From an uncultured Allomuricauda sp. (lineage in GTDB: Bacteria; Bacteroidota; Bacteroidia; Flavobacteriales; Flavobacteriaceae), in assembly GCA_937911965.1 (NCBI GenBank), contig CALDPL010000288.1, forward strand, positions 1 to 7,020: DNA of 7,020 bases, read 5' to 3'. Positions 1 through 5,321 of the stretch are shown here, piece by piece (within the stretch, counting starts at the first letter, position 1; every line of letters begins with the position of its first letter). Both the position numbers and the translations under genes were made by a program. The notes under the pieces are model-generated. The model did not search any database. It worked only from the letters and a program-made list of their open reading frames with translations, and had not been told where the DNA came from.

Positions 1-440
1 ACATCCTTCATGACATTTTCCATAAAGCCTTCGCTTATGAAATCAAGTTTGTCGATCTGGATGAAGCCTCCCTTGACATAAGGTTCTGGATGGTGACGTG
101 AAGATAGGTAGGTTCTGAGGTGTAGCCTGACCCCGTCGTATAGCGCTACATCGAAATCGAGGTTGGCAGTAGGCAGGTTGAAGTTGTCCCCGATTTCTAT
201 AAGTTCCACAGCTCCGGAATTCTCATGATCCACGGCCTGGAACTGCAGGGTCGAGGAACCTCCTATCCTTACTTGTACCCCATCAAAGCTGAGGACACTG
301 TCCTTTGGACTTTCAAATACGTTGACCCCCCGCTGATCGGGCTGCCTGTAGTTGTCAAGATCCCTTTTTTGAGCATTGGCCGATAGCCCCATGATGAGCA
401 ATAAGGCCGGGATTCCGAGTTTAATAAAAGATGACTTCAT
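1..440 (-). CDS. Secreted protein, probable outer-membrane beta-barrel (N-terminal part, cut by window edge)
   Basis: The reading frame is open from an ATG at 440 to the left edge, giving 146 codons with no stop. Residues 1-23 form a clear Sec signal peptide: Lys2 and Lys7, a hydrophobic stretch GIPALLLIMGLS, then ANA before Gln24, a good signal peptidase I site. The mature part is rich in alternating polar and hydrophobic residues (for example DFDVALYDGVRLHLRTYLSS, then YVKGGFIQIDKLDFI), as in beta strands of outer-membrane barrels. From memory of the group, similar proteins of several hundred residues are usually labelled hypothetical or porin-like; I cannot name a substrate. It lies 34 bp downstream of the YceI gene on the same strand, so the two are probably co-transcribed. 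The coding call is firm; the barrel call is inference. Confidence 0.8.
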   Translation of the reverse strand, partial: MKSSFIKLGIPALLLIMGLSANAQKRDLDNYRQPDQRGVNVFESPKDSVLSFDGVQVRIGGSSTLQFQAVDHENSGAVELIEIGDNFNLPTANLDFDVALYDGVRLHLRTYLSSRHHPEPYVKGGFIQIDKLDFISEGFMENVMKD

Positions 441-474
441 AACTTTATCGATTTTGGGTTCAAATGGTTTGTGT

Positions 475-1074
475 TTACTTTTTCCAGACCGTATCAAAGT
501 GGACCACGATGTCGTCCCCCGTCTTGATGGTGCCCATCAGGGCCTTGGGCGGTTCGATGCCATAATCGGTCATCTTCAAGGCCTTTGAACCTTTCAGCAA
601 GACTTTGTCACCATCCACCTTGAGGTCCAAGTCCATTTCGATTCCATTGGTCTTGCCCGCGATGGTCAGTTTGCCCACGGCCACCACCTTGTAACTGTTG
701 GCCCCGCTGGAGGAAATCGATTTGGTACTTTCGTATTTGTAGACTATTTGCTTGTGCTTATCGGTCATCAGGGCCTTGTAGGTATTTTTGTCCATCCCGG
801 ACTTGCCGCTTTTGAGGCTTTCGGCTTCAACCGCAAAGTCCAGGGCATTGATTGAGAAAGATTCCCCGTTGAGTCCCAGGGCCATTGTGCCAGATTTTTG
901 TTCAGCAATTTCTTCCCAATCGTGCAAGGAAGAGGTTCCGGTGACCGAAACCTTACCCTGACCATTGTCCAGCTTAAAATTTTGGGCGCCCAGGGCTATG
1001 GGCAACAGTCCCACCATGACCCAAACCAGGGCAATCGGAATTGATTTTCGCGCTCTCTTGATAAGTATTTCCAT
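475..1074 (-). CDS. YceI-family periplasmic protein
   Basis: This 199-aa protein has the YceI (PF04264) pattern: a lipocalin-like beta-barrel that in characterised members binds a long isoprenoid or similar lipid in the periplasm. The start at 1074 gives a signal peptide (K6-R-A-R-K10, hydrophobic core about 12-28, cleavage near LGA-Q31). The mature protein opens with the family motif GTSSLHDW (residues 46-53, His51), has GMDKNTYKALM in the middle and ends with a strand-rich region around MTDYGIEPPKALMGTIKTGD. The frame stays open upstream to 1305, but those 77 residues do not resemble the family and would bury the signal peptide, so I reject the longer start. A weak promoter-like match (minus strand GAACTTTG, 1096-1103) lies 21 nt upstream. 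The secreted, probably outer-membrane, protein follows 34 bp downstream, suggesting a shared envelope role. The ligand is unknown. Confidence 0.93.
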   Translation of the reverse strand: MEILIKRARKSIPIALVWVMVGLLPIALGAQNFKLDNGQGKVSVTGTSSLHDWEEIAEQKSGTMALGLNGESFSINALDFAVEAESLKSGKSGMDKNTYKALMTDKHKQIVYKYESTKSISSSGANSYKVVAVGKLTIAGKTNGIEMDLDLKVDGDKVLLKGSKALKMTDYGIEPPKALMGTIKTGDDIVVHFDTVWKK

Positions 1075-1411
1075 GATTTCTCGGTTTTGTTGACACAAAG
1101 TTCCGACAGAACCGATTCCTAAAAACTGATAAAAGTCAGTTGTTCCCCGAAAATGGAAAACTGAATATTGCCCAAGGCAGTGGACATAGGTTTTGGGGGA
1201 ATAAACAAACCTCCCAAAGGCCAGATTTGTTTCGATTGTAGTACGGGATGGGAGAGTAATGCCTGGCCGATAAATGTCTTTCAACATCTTGCTTTGAAGC
1301 CACAAAAAATAGAATCAAATTCTCCTATTATAGACGTAAATGACCTAGGACACAAATTCCATAAAGAAATGGGAAATCGACAATTGAATAATGAGCAGGA
1401 ATGCCCAAACT

Positions 1412-1453
1412 AAAAAAAGCATCCCCGATCGAGAAAGGCCTTCAGTTCTCCGG
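1412..1453 (-). terminator. Candidate terminator hairpin with T-tract
   Basis: On the minus strand CCG and GAGAA (3+5 bp, with a 3-nt bulge ATC) pair around a 10-nt loop that contains the palindrome AGGCCT. The hairpin occupies 1425-1453. A run of seven T follows on the minus strand at 1412-1418, but only after a 6-nt gap, which is longer than ideal. It is about 130 nt past the stop of the lipocalin-like gene and could be its terminator or a second, backup one. Confidence 0.35.
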
Positions 1454-1552
1454 ACCCGACACATCCGAACATGGGGGAACATCCAAAATATGTGGACATG
1501 AAGGGAACGGCTCTTAAAGCCCGAGATCGAGGAATGCCAAAACAATCAGTGG

Positions 1553-1575
1553 TGGGGCTTTGACATATGGCCCCA
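1553..1575 (-). terminator. Hairpin just after the lipocalin-like gene
   Basis: TGGGGC (1553-1558) pairs perfectly with GCCCCA (1570-1575), with a possible extra T-G wobble inside and a 9-11 nt loop. It begins 8 nt past the stop codon of the minus-strand gene ending at 1584. There is no T-tract directly behind it, so it may be a weak terminator or an mRNA 3'-end stabiliser. Confidence 0.35.
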
Positions 1576-1583
1576 GCTTCACT

Positions 1584-2108
1584 TTAGACTTGGGGAACCA
1601 AGGAATAGGTGAAGGTGATCTTGGCATCGGTCAACGCACCGTTGACATCCCTTACACTGAAATCCCCGGAAAAGGAAAGTGACTGTCCATTGCCCGCAAT
1701 TTCCAATACGTTGTTTTGCAAACTGCAGTCGCTGACCAAACTCAATTGATTGGATGCCAATCTCCAGGTGCCTTCCAAGGTGATCGCATTGTCACAGGAT
1801 TCAGTGTTTTGGCTCTGCTCAAAGGTATAGCTGCGATCGGTCCCAAAGGTATAGATCGCATCCTTTTGACAATCGCCGTATTGGGCAAAGAAATCAGTGC
1901 TGGGATTGACCTCTCCATCGTCGGTCATATCGAGCGCCGTATCCGATACAATCGCAGAAAGTGCCCAACTTCCAACCAGCTGTCCTTCCTCTGCGGTGAG
2001 GGCCCCCGAAAAATCCTCGGGACAGCTCACATCGTCATTGGAATCACAAGAAGACAACAGCCCTCCCATTATCACGATTGTCCCGAACAATAAAACATTT
2101 CTTTTCAT
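1584..2108 (-). CDS. Lipocalin-like lipoprotein
   Basis: This 174-aa protein is probably a membrane-anchored lipoprotein. Residues 1-21 are a lipoprotein signal: K2-R3, a hydrophobic core, then the lipobox LSSC with lipidated Cys21. The residues after it (DSNDD) are acidic; in flavobacteria acidic residues near the lipidated Cys are linked to export to the cell surface, so surface exposure is possible. The body fits the Bacteroidota lipocalin-like domain (PF13648 type): LVGSWALS at 44-51, DCQKDAIYTFGTDRSYTF at 79-96, and LEGTWRLASNQLSLV at 111-125. Cys29, Cys80, Cys105 and Cys128 could form disulfides. I chose the ATG at 2108 because it gives a standard lipoprotein signal; an ATG at 2120 would add four residues. 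It may be co-transcribed with the upstream gene (72-bp gap holding a hairpin). Ligand and role are unknown. Confidence 0.85.
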   Translation of the reverse strand: MKRNVLLFGTIVIMGGLLSSCDSNDDVSCPEDFSGALTAEEGQLVGSWALSAIVSDTALDMTDDGEVNPSTDFFAQYGDCQKDAIYTFGTDRSYTFEQSQNTESCDNAITLEGTWRLASNQLSLVSDCSLQNNVLEIAGNGQSLSFSGDFSVRDVNGALTDAKITFTYSLVPQV

Positions 2109-2139
2109 ATACAGTACCATTTTTACTTTTTAGGTTTAC

Positions 2140-2165
2140 CCAATGATGGGGAAAAGCCCATTTGG
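2140..2165 (-). other. Bulged hairpin between two genes
   Basis: On the minus strand, CCAA-ATGGG pairs with CCCAT-CA-TTGG: nine base pairs with a 2-nt bulge around the loop CTTTTC. It lies in the 72-bp gap after the 84-aa gene and before the lipoprotein gene. No T-tract follows on either strand, so it is not a standard intrinsic terminator; it may be an RNA processing or attenuation element, or chance. Confidence 0.35.
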
Positions 2166-2180
2166 TTGCATCAAAAATTC

Positions 2181-2435
2181 CTAAAACTTTTCCATAGGCC
2201 GGTTTTCCATTGCCGGCAGGTCCGGCAAAATTTCAATTTGAAAGCTGTGTTCCCGTACCGTTTCCATGATCTGTTCCGCTTCTATTTGGCAATTTCCGGC
2301 TTCCACCCTTAGGATGTTTTCCCGATCCTCAAGATCAAAGTTGAATCGGAGCTGTGGAAAACGCATATGCAGGACCCCGAGAAGTTGTCCTGCATATTTG
2401 TTGGAATTGACATTGGTCTTGAATACCTCTACCAT
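2181..2435 (-). CDS. Small uncharacterised protein (84 aa), HMA-like fold suspected
   Basis: I do not recognise a named family with certainty. The 84-aa sequence reads as strand-helix-strand-strand-helix-strand: EVFKTNV (3-9), a helix at about 12-26, LRFNFDLED (29-37) then ILRVEAG (41-47), a helix at about 51-63, and FQIEILPD (65-72). That order is the ferredoxin-like fold of heavy-metal-associated (HMA) domains. The CxxC metal site of true HMA proteins is absent; its only Cys is Cys49. The start is well fixed: an in-frame TAA lies 12 nt upstream of the ATG. The gene follows the SRPBCC gene after 57 bp on the same strand and is probably the last gene of the DoxX-SRPBCC run. Metal binding is unlikely from sequence; a protein-interaction or small regulatory role is only a guess. 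Confidence 0.72.
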   Translation of the reverse strand: MVEVFKTNVNSNKYAGQLLGVLHMRFPQLRFNFDLEDRENILRVEAGNCQIEAEQIMETVREHSFQIEILPDLPAMENRPMEKF

Positions 2436-2492
2436 TTCAATGATTTATTTGGCGCCGTTGTTCATTTGGGCACCGAACTGGACCTGTGGGCG

Positions 2493-2906
2493 CTATTGCT
2501 CCACATATCGTTTGAAGTTTTCCAATATGGCCTGCCATCCTTCCCGTTGCATTTCGACGGGGTTCTGGTTCTCGGCATCGAAGACCGTAGTGATCTTGGT
2601 GCCGTTTTCCATAGGCTGAAAGGTGGTGGTGGCCTGCCTGCCGTCGGCCATGGTGTATGCGATACGCTTCCTTGGGATGACCTCATCGTAAACGGCCTCG
2701 AAATCAAAACCAAAGCTGCCGTCCTTTGCTTCCATCCGGGCCGAATAGGTGCCCCCGATCCTGAGATCGTTGCTGGCCGAAGGGCAGCACCAATCATCGG
2801 CTGCAAAGTTCCAATTGACAATATGCTCCGGCTCGTTCCAAAATTCCCATACCTTATCCGTTGGGGCCCCTACGGTGGCCTCCACTTTTATCTTTTTGTG
2901 TTCCAT
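2493..2906 (-). CDS. SRPBCC / AHSA1-type START-like domain protein
   Basis: This 137-aa cytoplasmic protein is a single AHSA1-type domain (PF08327) of the START/Bet v1-like superfamily, whose members have a deep cavity for a hydrophobic ligand. Family landmarks are KIKVEATVGAPTDKVWEFW (5-23), WNFAADDWCCPSASNDLRIGG (32-52, paired Cys40-Cys41), AKDGSFGFDFEAVYDEV (60-76) and the C-terminal helix REGWQAILENFKRYVE (121-136). Length is normal for the family. The start at 2906 is preceded by an A-rich stretch (AAAAACAAAGAACA), usual for this phylum. It lies 21 bp downstream of the DoxX gene, which suggests one transcript. Such proteins are common in Bacteroidota beside VOC, DUF1801 and DoxX genes, as here. 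No ligand or reaction can be assigned. Confidence 0.93.
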   Translation of the reverse strand: MEHKKIKVEATVGAPTDKVWEFWNEPEHIVNWNFAADDWCCPSASNDLRIGGTYSARMEAKDGSFGFDFEAVYDEVIPRKRIAYTMADGRQATTTFQPMENGTKITTVFDAENQNPVEMQREGWQAILENFKRYVEQ

Positions 2907-2927
2907 TGTTCTTTGTTTTTGAAGGTT

Positions 2928-3305
2928 CTACCCGATCAGGACGCTGTATTTTTTTCGGTTCTCATAAATTACCCACCCCAATATGGCGGCAAGAATCAAG
3001 GCCAATACCAGGCCGCTTGGGTTTACCACGGTATGTGCCAGGAGAATCCCGACCATTACAGGGAACAGTACCAGGGCACCCAGGGCCCGGGTCTTGGGGA
3101 AAATCACCAGGATTCCCCCCAGGATTTCCGCAACCGCGATCAAGGGGATCAGCCATACGATTTCCGTGATGGCCACAAAATCCTTCATCACCTCTTCGGG
3201 AATGTCCTCCGGGACCGGGGCAAAATTCAGGAATTTGTTCAGGCCGGCCTGAATGAACATCAGTCCCATGAGCAGGGACAGGGTAAATAGAATCTTTCTT
3301 TTCAT
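2928..3305 (-). CDS. DoxX-like small inner-membrane protein
   Basis: This 125-aa protein has four predicted membrane segments, at about 5-22, 49-69, 74-94 and 98-114. The QAGLNKF motif (19-25) after the first segment matches the GxxKF-type motif of the DoxX family (PF07681/PF13564 group). EILGG (60-64) in segment 2 is also typical. The Lys-rich ends (KRK at 2-4, NRKK at 116-119) suggest cytoplasmic N and C termini. DoxX-like proteins are inner-membrane proteins linked in some bacteria to redox or stress responses, but most, including this one, have no proven reaction. It is the first gene of a minus-strand run (DoxX, SRPBCC, 84-aa protein) and begins just after a terminator-like hairpin, so it needs its own promoter in 3306-3395. 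I see only a one-mismatch -7 element (GAAATTTG at 3373-3380) and no clear -33. Confidence 0.9.
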   Translation of the reverse strand: MKRKILFTLSLLMGLMFIQAGLNKFLNFAPVPEDIPEEVMKDFVAITEIVWLIPLIAVAEILGGILVIFPKTRALGALVLFPVMVGILLAHTVVNPSGLVLALILAAILGWVIYENRKKYSVLIG

Positions 3306-3395
3306 GACTTGTTGTTTGTTTGATGTGAATACGTGATGTTATAATTTGGATTAAGTTGCTTACATTTTATGACAAATTTCAAGTGGAATTCGTGG

Positions 3396-3425
3396 AAAAA
3401 GCCTGGAGCTGGTGCCGTACAGGCT
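3396..3425 (-). terminator. Rho-independent terminator after the two-domain VOC gene
   Basis: On the minus strand AGCCTG pairs perfectly with CAGGCT (3420-3425 with 3400-3405) around a 14-nt loop, immediately followed by TTTTT (complement of 3396-3400). An alternative stem GGAGC/GCTCC overlaps it. It starts 16 nt past the stop at 3442, the expected place for the end of the VOC-DUF1801-VOC transcript, and separates it from the DoxX run. Confidence 0.6.
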
Positions 3426-3441
3426 CCTATTCATAAAATTC

Positions 3442-4350
3442 CTAGCTCTCATAGGCCGCCTTGAGCTGCCCCAGGTCCAACTTTTTCATTCCCCATAATT
3501 TCTCCATCATCCGTCCCAACCTAGTGGGATCCCCATTGGAGATTTTGTCGCTGAGAAATTCTGGGATGACCTGCCAGGAAATCCCATAGCGGTCCTTTAA
3601 CCATCCGCATTGGGATTCCTCCCCTCCATCCGAGGTGAGCCTGTCCCAATAATAATCCACTTCTGCCTGGTCCTTGCAATTCAGGTAAAGGGAAACGGCT
3701 TCATTGAAAGGGGCTTCGAACTCCATGCCGTTGTCCATGGCCATGAAGGTCCTGCCCCCCAAACTGTACTGGGCATGATTGACCAGGCCTTCGGGCCCGC
3801 CCGACCCTGCCTCGTACCTGGAAATTCCCGCTAAGGAGGAATCCTCGAACAGGGATATCTGCATCCTTAGGGCCTCTTCCGCCTGCCCACGCCGATCCCC
3901 CGAGAACATGAAACAGGGGGACACCCGTTGTCCCACATCGGACAATTTTCCCAACATGAGCTGCCAGCTGAGTCCAAAACGATCATTGACCCATCCGTAA
4001 CGGGGGCTCCAGGGGTACCGGTCCAAGGGCATCAAAACCTCGCCTTCCCGTTCCAATTCATTCCAGAGGGCATCCAACTCCCCCGGTGCCTCACAGACCA
4101 CAAAAAAGGAAATGGAAGTGTTGAATTTGAACTGTGGGCCCGCATCAAAGGCAAAGAAGTCGGTCCCATCCAGGGAAAATCCGGCGGTCTGGACCGTGTT
4201 CTCGGGAAATGGGCCCCCTTTGGGCCATCGGTTGAGGAAATCGATCCGTGAATTGGGAAAGATGGAGGTGTAGAGCTCCACGGCTTCCTCGGCCCGATTG
4301 TCGAACCACAGAAAGGGTACGATTTTTTGAGTGTTGCTGTTTGATTTCAT
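3442..4350 (-). CDS. Two-domain VOC-family protein (tandem PhnB-like domains)
   Basis: This 302-aa protein carries two PhnB-like domains (PF06983; vicinal oxygen chelate superfamily, often labelled 3-demethylubiquinone-9 3-methyltransferase domain, a name that does not imply that activity). Domain 1 spans about 8-135 (KIVPFLWFDNRAEEAVELY; YGWVNDRFGLSWQL at 118-131). Domain 2 spans about 143-265 (VSPCFMFSGDRRGQAEEAL; CGWLKDRYGISWQV at 248-261). The repeated GW-x2-DR[FY]G[LI]SWQ motif shows the internal duplication. A helical tail at 275-302 follows. VOC folds usually bind a divalent metal through His/Glu, but the full metal set is not evident in either half, so the enzyme activity is open. The start at 4350 directly precedes the family motif. 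It is the last gene of the run VOC, DUF1801, two-domain VOC, 57 bp after DUF1801. Confidence 0.92.
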   Translation of the reverse strand: MKSNSNTQKIVPFLWFDNRAEEAVELYTSIFPNSRIDFLNRWPKGGPFPENTVQTAGFSLDGTDFFAFDAGPQFKFNTSISFFVVCEAPGELDALWNELEREGEVLMPLDRYPWSPRYGWVNDRFGLSWQLMLGKLSDVGQRVSPCFMFSGDRRGQAEEALRMQISLFEDSSLAGISRYEAGSGGPEGLVNHAQYSLGGRTFMAMDNGMEFEAPFNEAVSLYLNCKDQAEVDYYWDRLTSDGGEESQCGWLKDRYGISWQVIPEFLSDKISNGDPTRLGRMMEKLWGMKKLDLGQLKAAYES

Positions 4351-4407
4351 GATCTGTTTGTTTAATTGATTATTGAGTGATTGTTCGTTTTTTGATTTGT
4401 GGATCTG

Positions 4408-4782
4408 CTATTCCATCTTTTGGTTTTGATTCCCCAATTGTTCGTTGTACCGGAATGCGGTCATGCGCTTTATCAAATCCAGGGGCAGCGGCCTGTCATG
4501 GGGAAACTGTACCGAACCCTTGCCTTGTTTGTATGGGGAAAGTTCTTCCTTGAAAAGGGTGTGGGCATGTGGTATGGCATAGAATCCAATATGTTTTTCA
4601 TAGGCCGCGTAGTATACCACTATCCCTTTGTAATTCAATGCCGGCATATTGTACGAGATCACTTCCTCGGCCAATGGGGCCACTTTGGCGAGCTCCTCCC
4701 GGATACGTACCATCCGTTCCCTGGATTGTGGCGGGACTTCATCAAAGTATTCCTTCACGGTCTTGAATTTCCTGTTTTCCAT
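4408..4782 (-). CDS. DUF1801 (YdhG-like) protein
   Basis: This 124-aa protein matches DUF1801 (PF08818), a cytoplasmic family with a frataxin-like fold; a Bacillus member has been described as an iron chaperone. Landmarks are the N-terminal TVKEYFDEVPP (8-18), an amphipathic helix at about 19-40, ISYNMPA (42-48), HIGFYAIP (64-71), GKGSVQFP (87-94) and PLPLDLIKRM (98-107). Length and motif order are normal for the family. Its ATG at 4782 lies three bases after the stop of the upstream VOC gene (TGA-GTT-ATG), so translation is probably coupled and the two are surely co-transcribed. An iron role for this copy is family inference only; the neighbouring VOC genes suggest a shared stress or metabolite response. 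Confidence 0.92.
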   Translation of the reverse strand: MENRKFKTVKEYFDEVPPQSRERMVRIREELAKVAPLAEEVISYNMPALNYKGIVVYYAAYEKHIGFYAIPHAHTLFKEELSPYKQGKGSVQFPHDRPLPLDLIKRMTAFRYNEQLGNQNQKME

Positions 4783-4785
4783 AAC

Positions 4786-5208
4786 TCAGTTTTTATTATT
4801 TGACATATTCTTGCATTGGAACAACCACTGGGTTCCATATTTGTCCACCAAACCTCCGAAGAGGTCCCCCCAATGGGTCCTGTCCAAGGGCTGGGTCTCG
4901 AGGCTGCCTTCCTTTAGCCTGTTGTAATATCCTTCCATGATTTCCCGATCGGAAACCTCCAAAAGGATGGACATTGAATTCCCCCGAACCAGGCTCCGGT
5001 CCAACATATCGGTGGCCAATAACCGCATATTGTCCTTGGCCAGGGAAGCGGTCACCACATAGCTCCTGTATCCCCTTGGAAACCGTCCCCCCATGGGGGT
5101 ATCCCCCAAGGTATGCAACTGCAGTTCCCCGCCAAGGCACCACTGGTAGAATTCCATGGCCTCCCTGCAATTTCCATTAAAGGTAAGATAGGCAACTATT
5201 TGATTCAT
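4786..5208 (-). CDS. Single-domain VOC / PhnB-like protein
   Basis: This 140-aa protein is one PhnB-like VOC domain (PF06983 type, glyoxalase/bleomycin-resistance superfamily). The N-terminus YLTFNGNCREAMEFY (7-21) and C-terminal part WGDLFGGLVDKYGTQWLFQC (113-132) are family hallmarks. The open frame extends upstream to 5349, but that part crosses the divergent promoter region and has no family resemblance, so I set the start at 5208, directly before the first strand. It is the first gene of a minus-strand run and divergent from the GlxA-type regulator with a 113-bp spacer. A one-mismatch -7 element (minus strand AAACTTTG, 5232-5239) sits 23 nt upstream of the ATG. The tail ends in a polar MSNNKN. 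Substrate is unknown; candidates for the superfamily include reactive carbonyls and antibiotics, but none is supported here. Confidence 0.92.
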   Translation of the reverse strand: MNQIVAYLTFNGNCREAMEFYQWCLGGELQLHTLGDTPMGGRFPRGYRSYVVTASLAKDNMRLLATDMLDRSLVRGNSMSILLEVSDREIMEGYYNRLKEGSLETQPLDRTHWGDLFGGLVDKYGTQWLFQCKNMSNNKN

Positions 5209-5227
5209 TGGGACCTTCAATTTGTTT

Positions 5228-5286
5228 CCTACAAAGTTTAAAAAGTTAAAATTATGATCAGGGGTGTAAAAACGACTATTTGTAGG
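5228..5286. repeat. 8-bp inverted repeat in the divergent promoter region (candidate operator)
   Basis: CCTACAAA (5228-5235) and its exact reverse complement TTTGTAGG (5279-5286) flank a 43-bp AT-rich core; their centres are 51 bp apart, close to five helical turns. The right arm ends one base before the TTG of the regulator's promoter. The left arm overlaps the weak -7 match of the VOC gene. Each gene thus sees the same word in the same orientation, a plausible arrangement for shared control. An 8-bp pair can occur by chance in a spacer of this size (roughly one in ten), so this is tentative. Confidence 0.35.
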
Positions 5287-5287
5287 G

Positions 5288-5317
5288 TTGATTCCGCCAT
5301 GCTTTTTAATATATTTG
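5288..5317 (+). promoter_or_regulatory. Bacteroidota-type promoter of the GlxA-type regulator
   Basis: TTG at 5288-5290, a 19-bp spacer, then TATATTTG at 5310-5317 match the Bacteroidota consensus TTG-N19-TAnnTTTG, without a mismatch. The -7 element ends only 4 nt before the ATG at 5322, so transcription would start at or next to the start codon. That would make a leaderless or nearly leaderless mRNA. Confidence 0.6.
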
Positions 5318-5321
5318 GAAG

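Larger units (their letters stand above)
1075..1583. other. Long gene-free stretch (about 510 bp)
   Basis: I see no convincing gene here. Short open frames on both strands have no family resemblance, use non-ATG starts or merely extend the YceI frame. The stretch is more AT-rich than the flanking genes. It contains two hairpins that could end transcription coming from the lipocalin-like gene (1553-1575, and 1425-1453 with a T7 run beyond it on the minus strand). The YceI promoter must lie in the left part, but only a one-mismatch -7 element is visible (minus strand GAACTTTG). A small RNA or a decayed gene cannot be excluded. Confidence 0.6.

Noticed and set aside
1075..1305. Upstream 77-residue extension of the YceI reading frame
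   Set aside because: It has no family resemblance and would place the signal peptide in the middle of the protein.
1168..1413. Plus-strand 81-codon frame in the long gap
   Set aside because: It begins with TTG, has no start-site signal and no recognisable family, and its composition looks random.
1345..1545. Minus-strand 66-codon frame ending in a hydrophobic stretch
   Set aside because: It overlaps the hairpin and T-tract; the hydrophobic residues come largely from T-rich DNA, and no family match is apparent.
2445..2465. Six-codon minus-strand frame (MNNGAK) ahead of the 84-aa gene
   Set aside because: It could be a leader peptide, but such short frames are expected by chance and no attenuator structure follows.
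2367..3290. Long plus-strand frame opposite the SRPBCC and DoxX genes
   Set aside because: It is a shadow of two well-supported minus-strand genes; its protein is low-complexity (GQYQ/HEQGQGK-like) with no family signal.
3450..4610. Repeated TCATAGGCCGC near 3450 and 4600
   Set aside because: Both lie inside genes and encode Ala-Ala-Tyr-Glu by common codons; no further copies with spacing or symmetry suggest a functional repeat.
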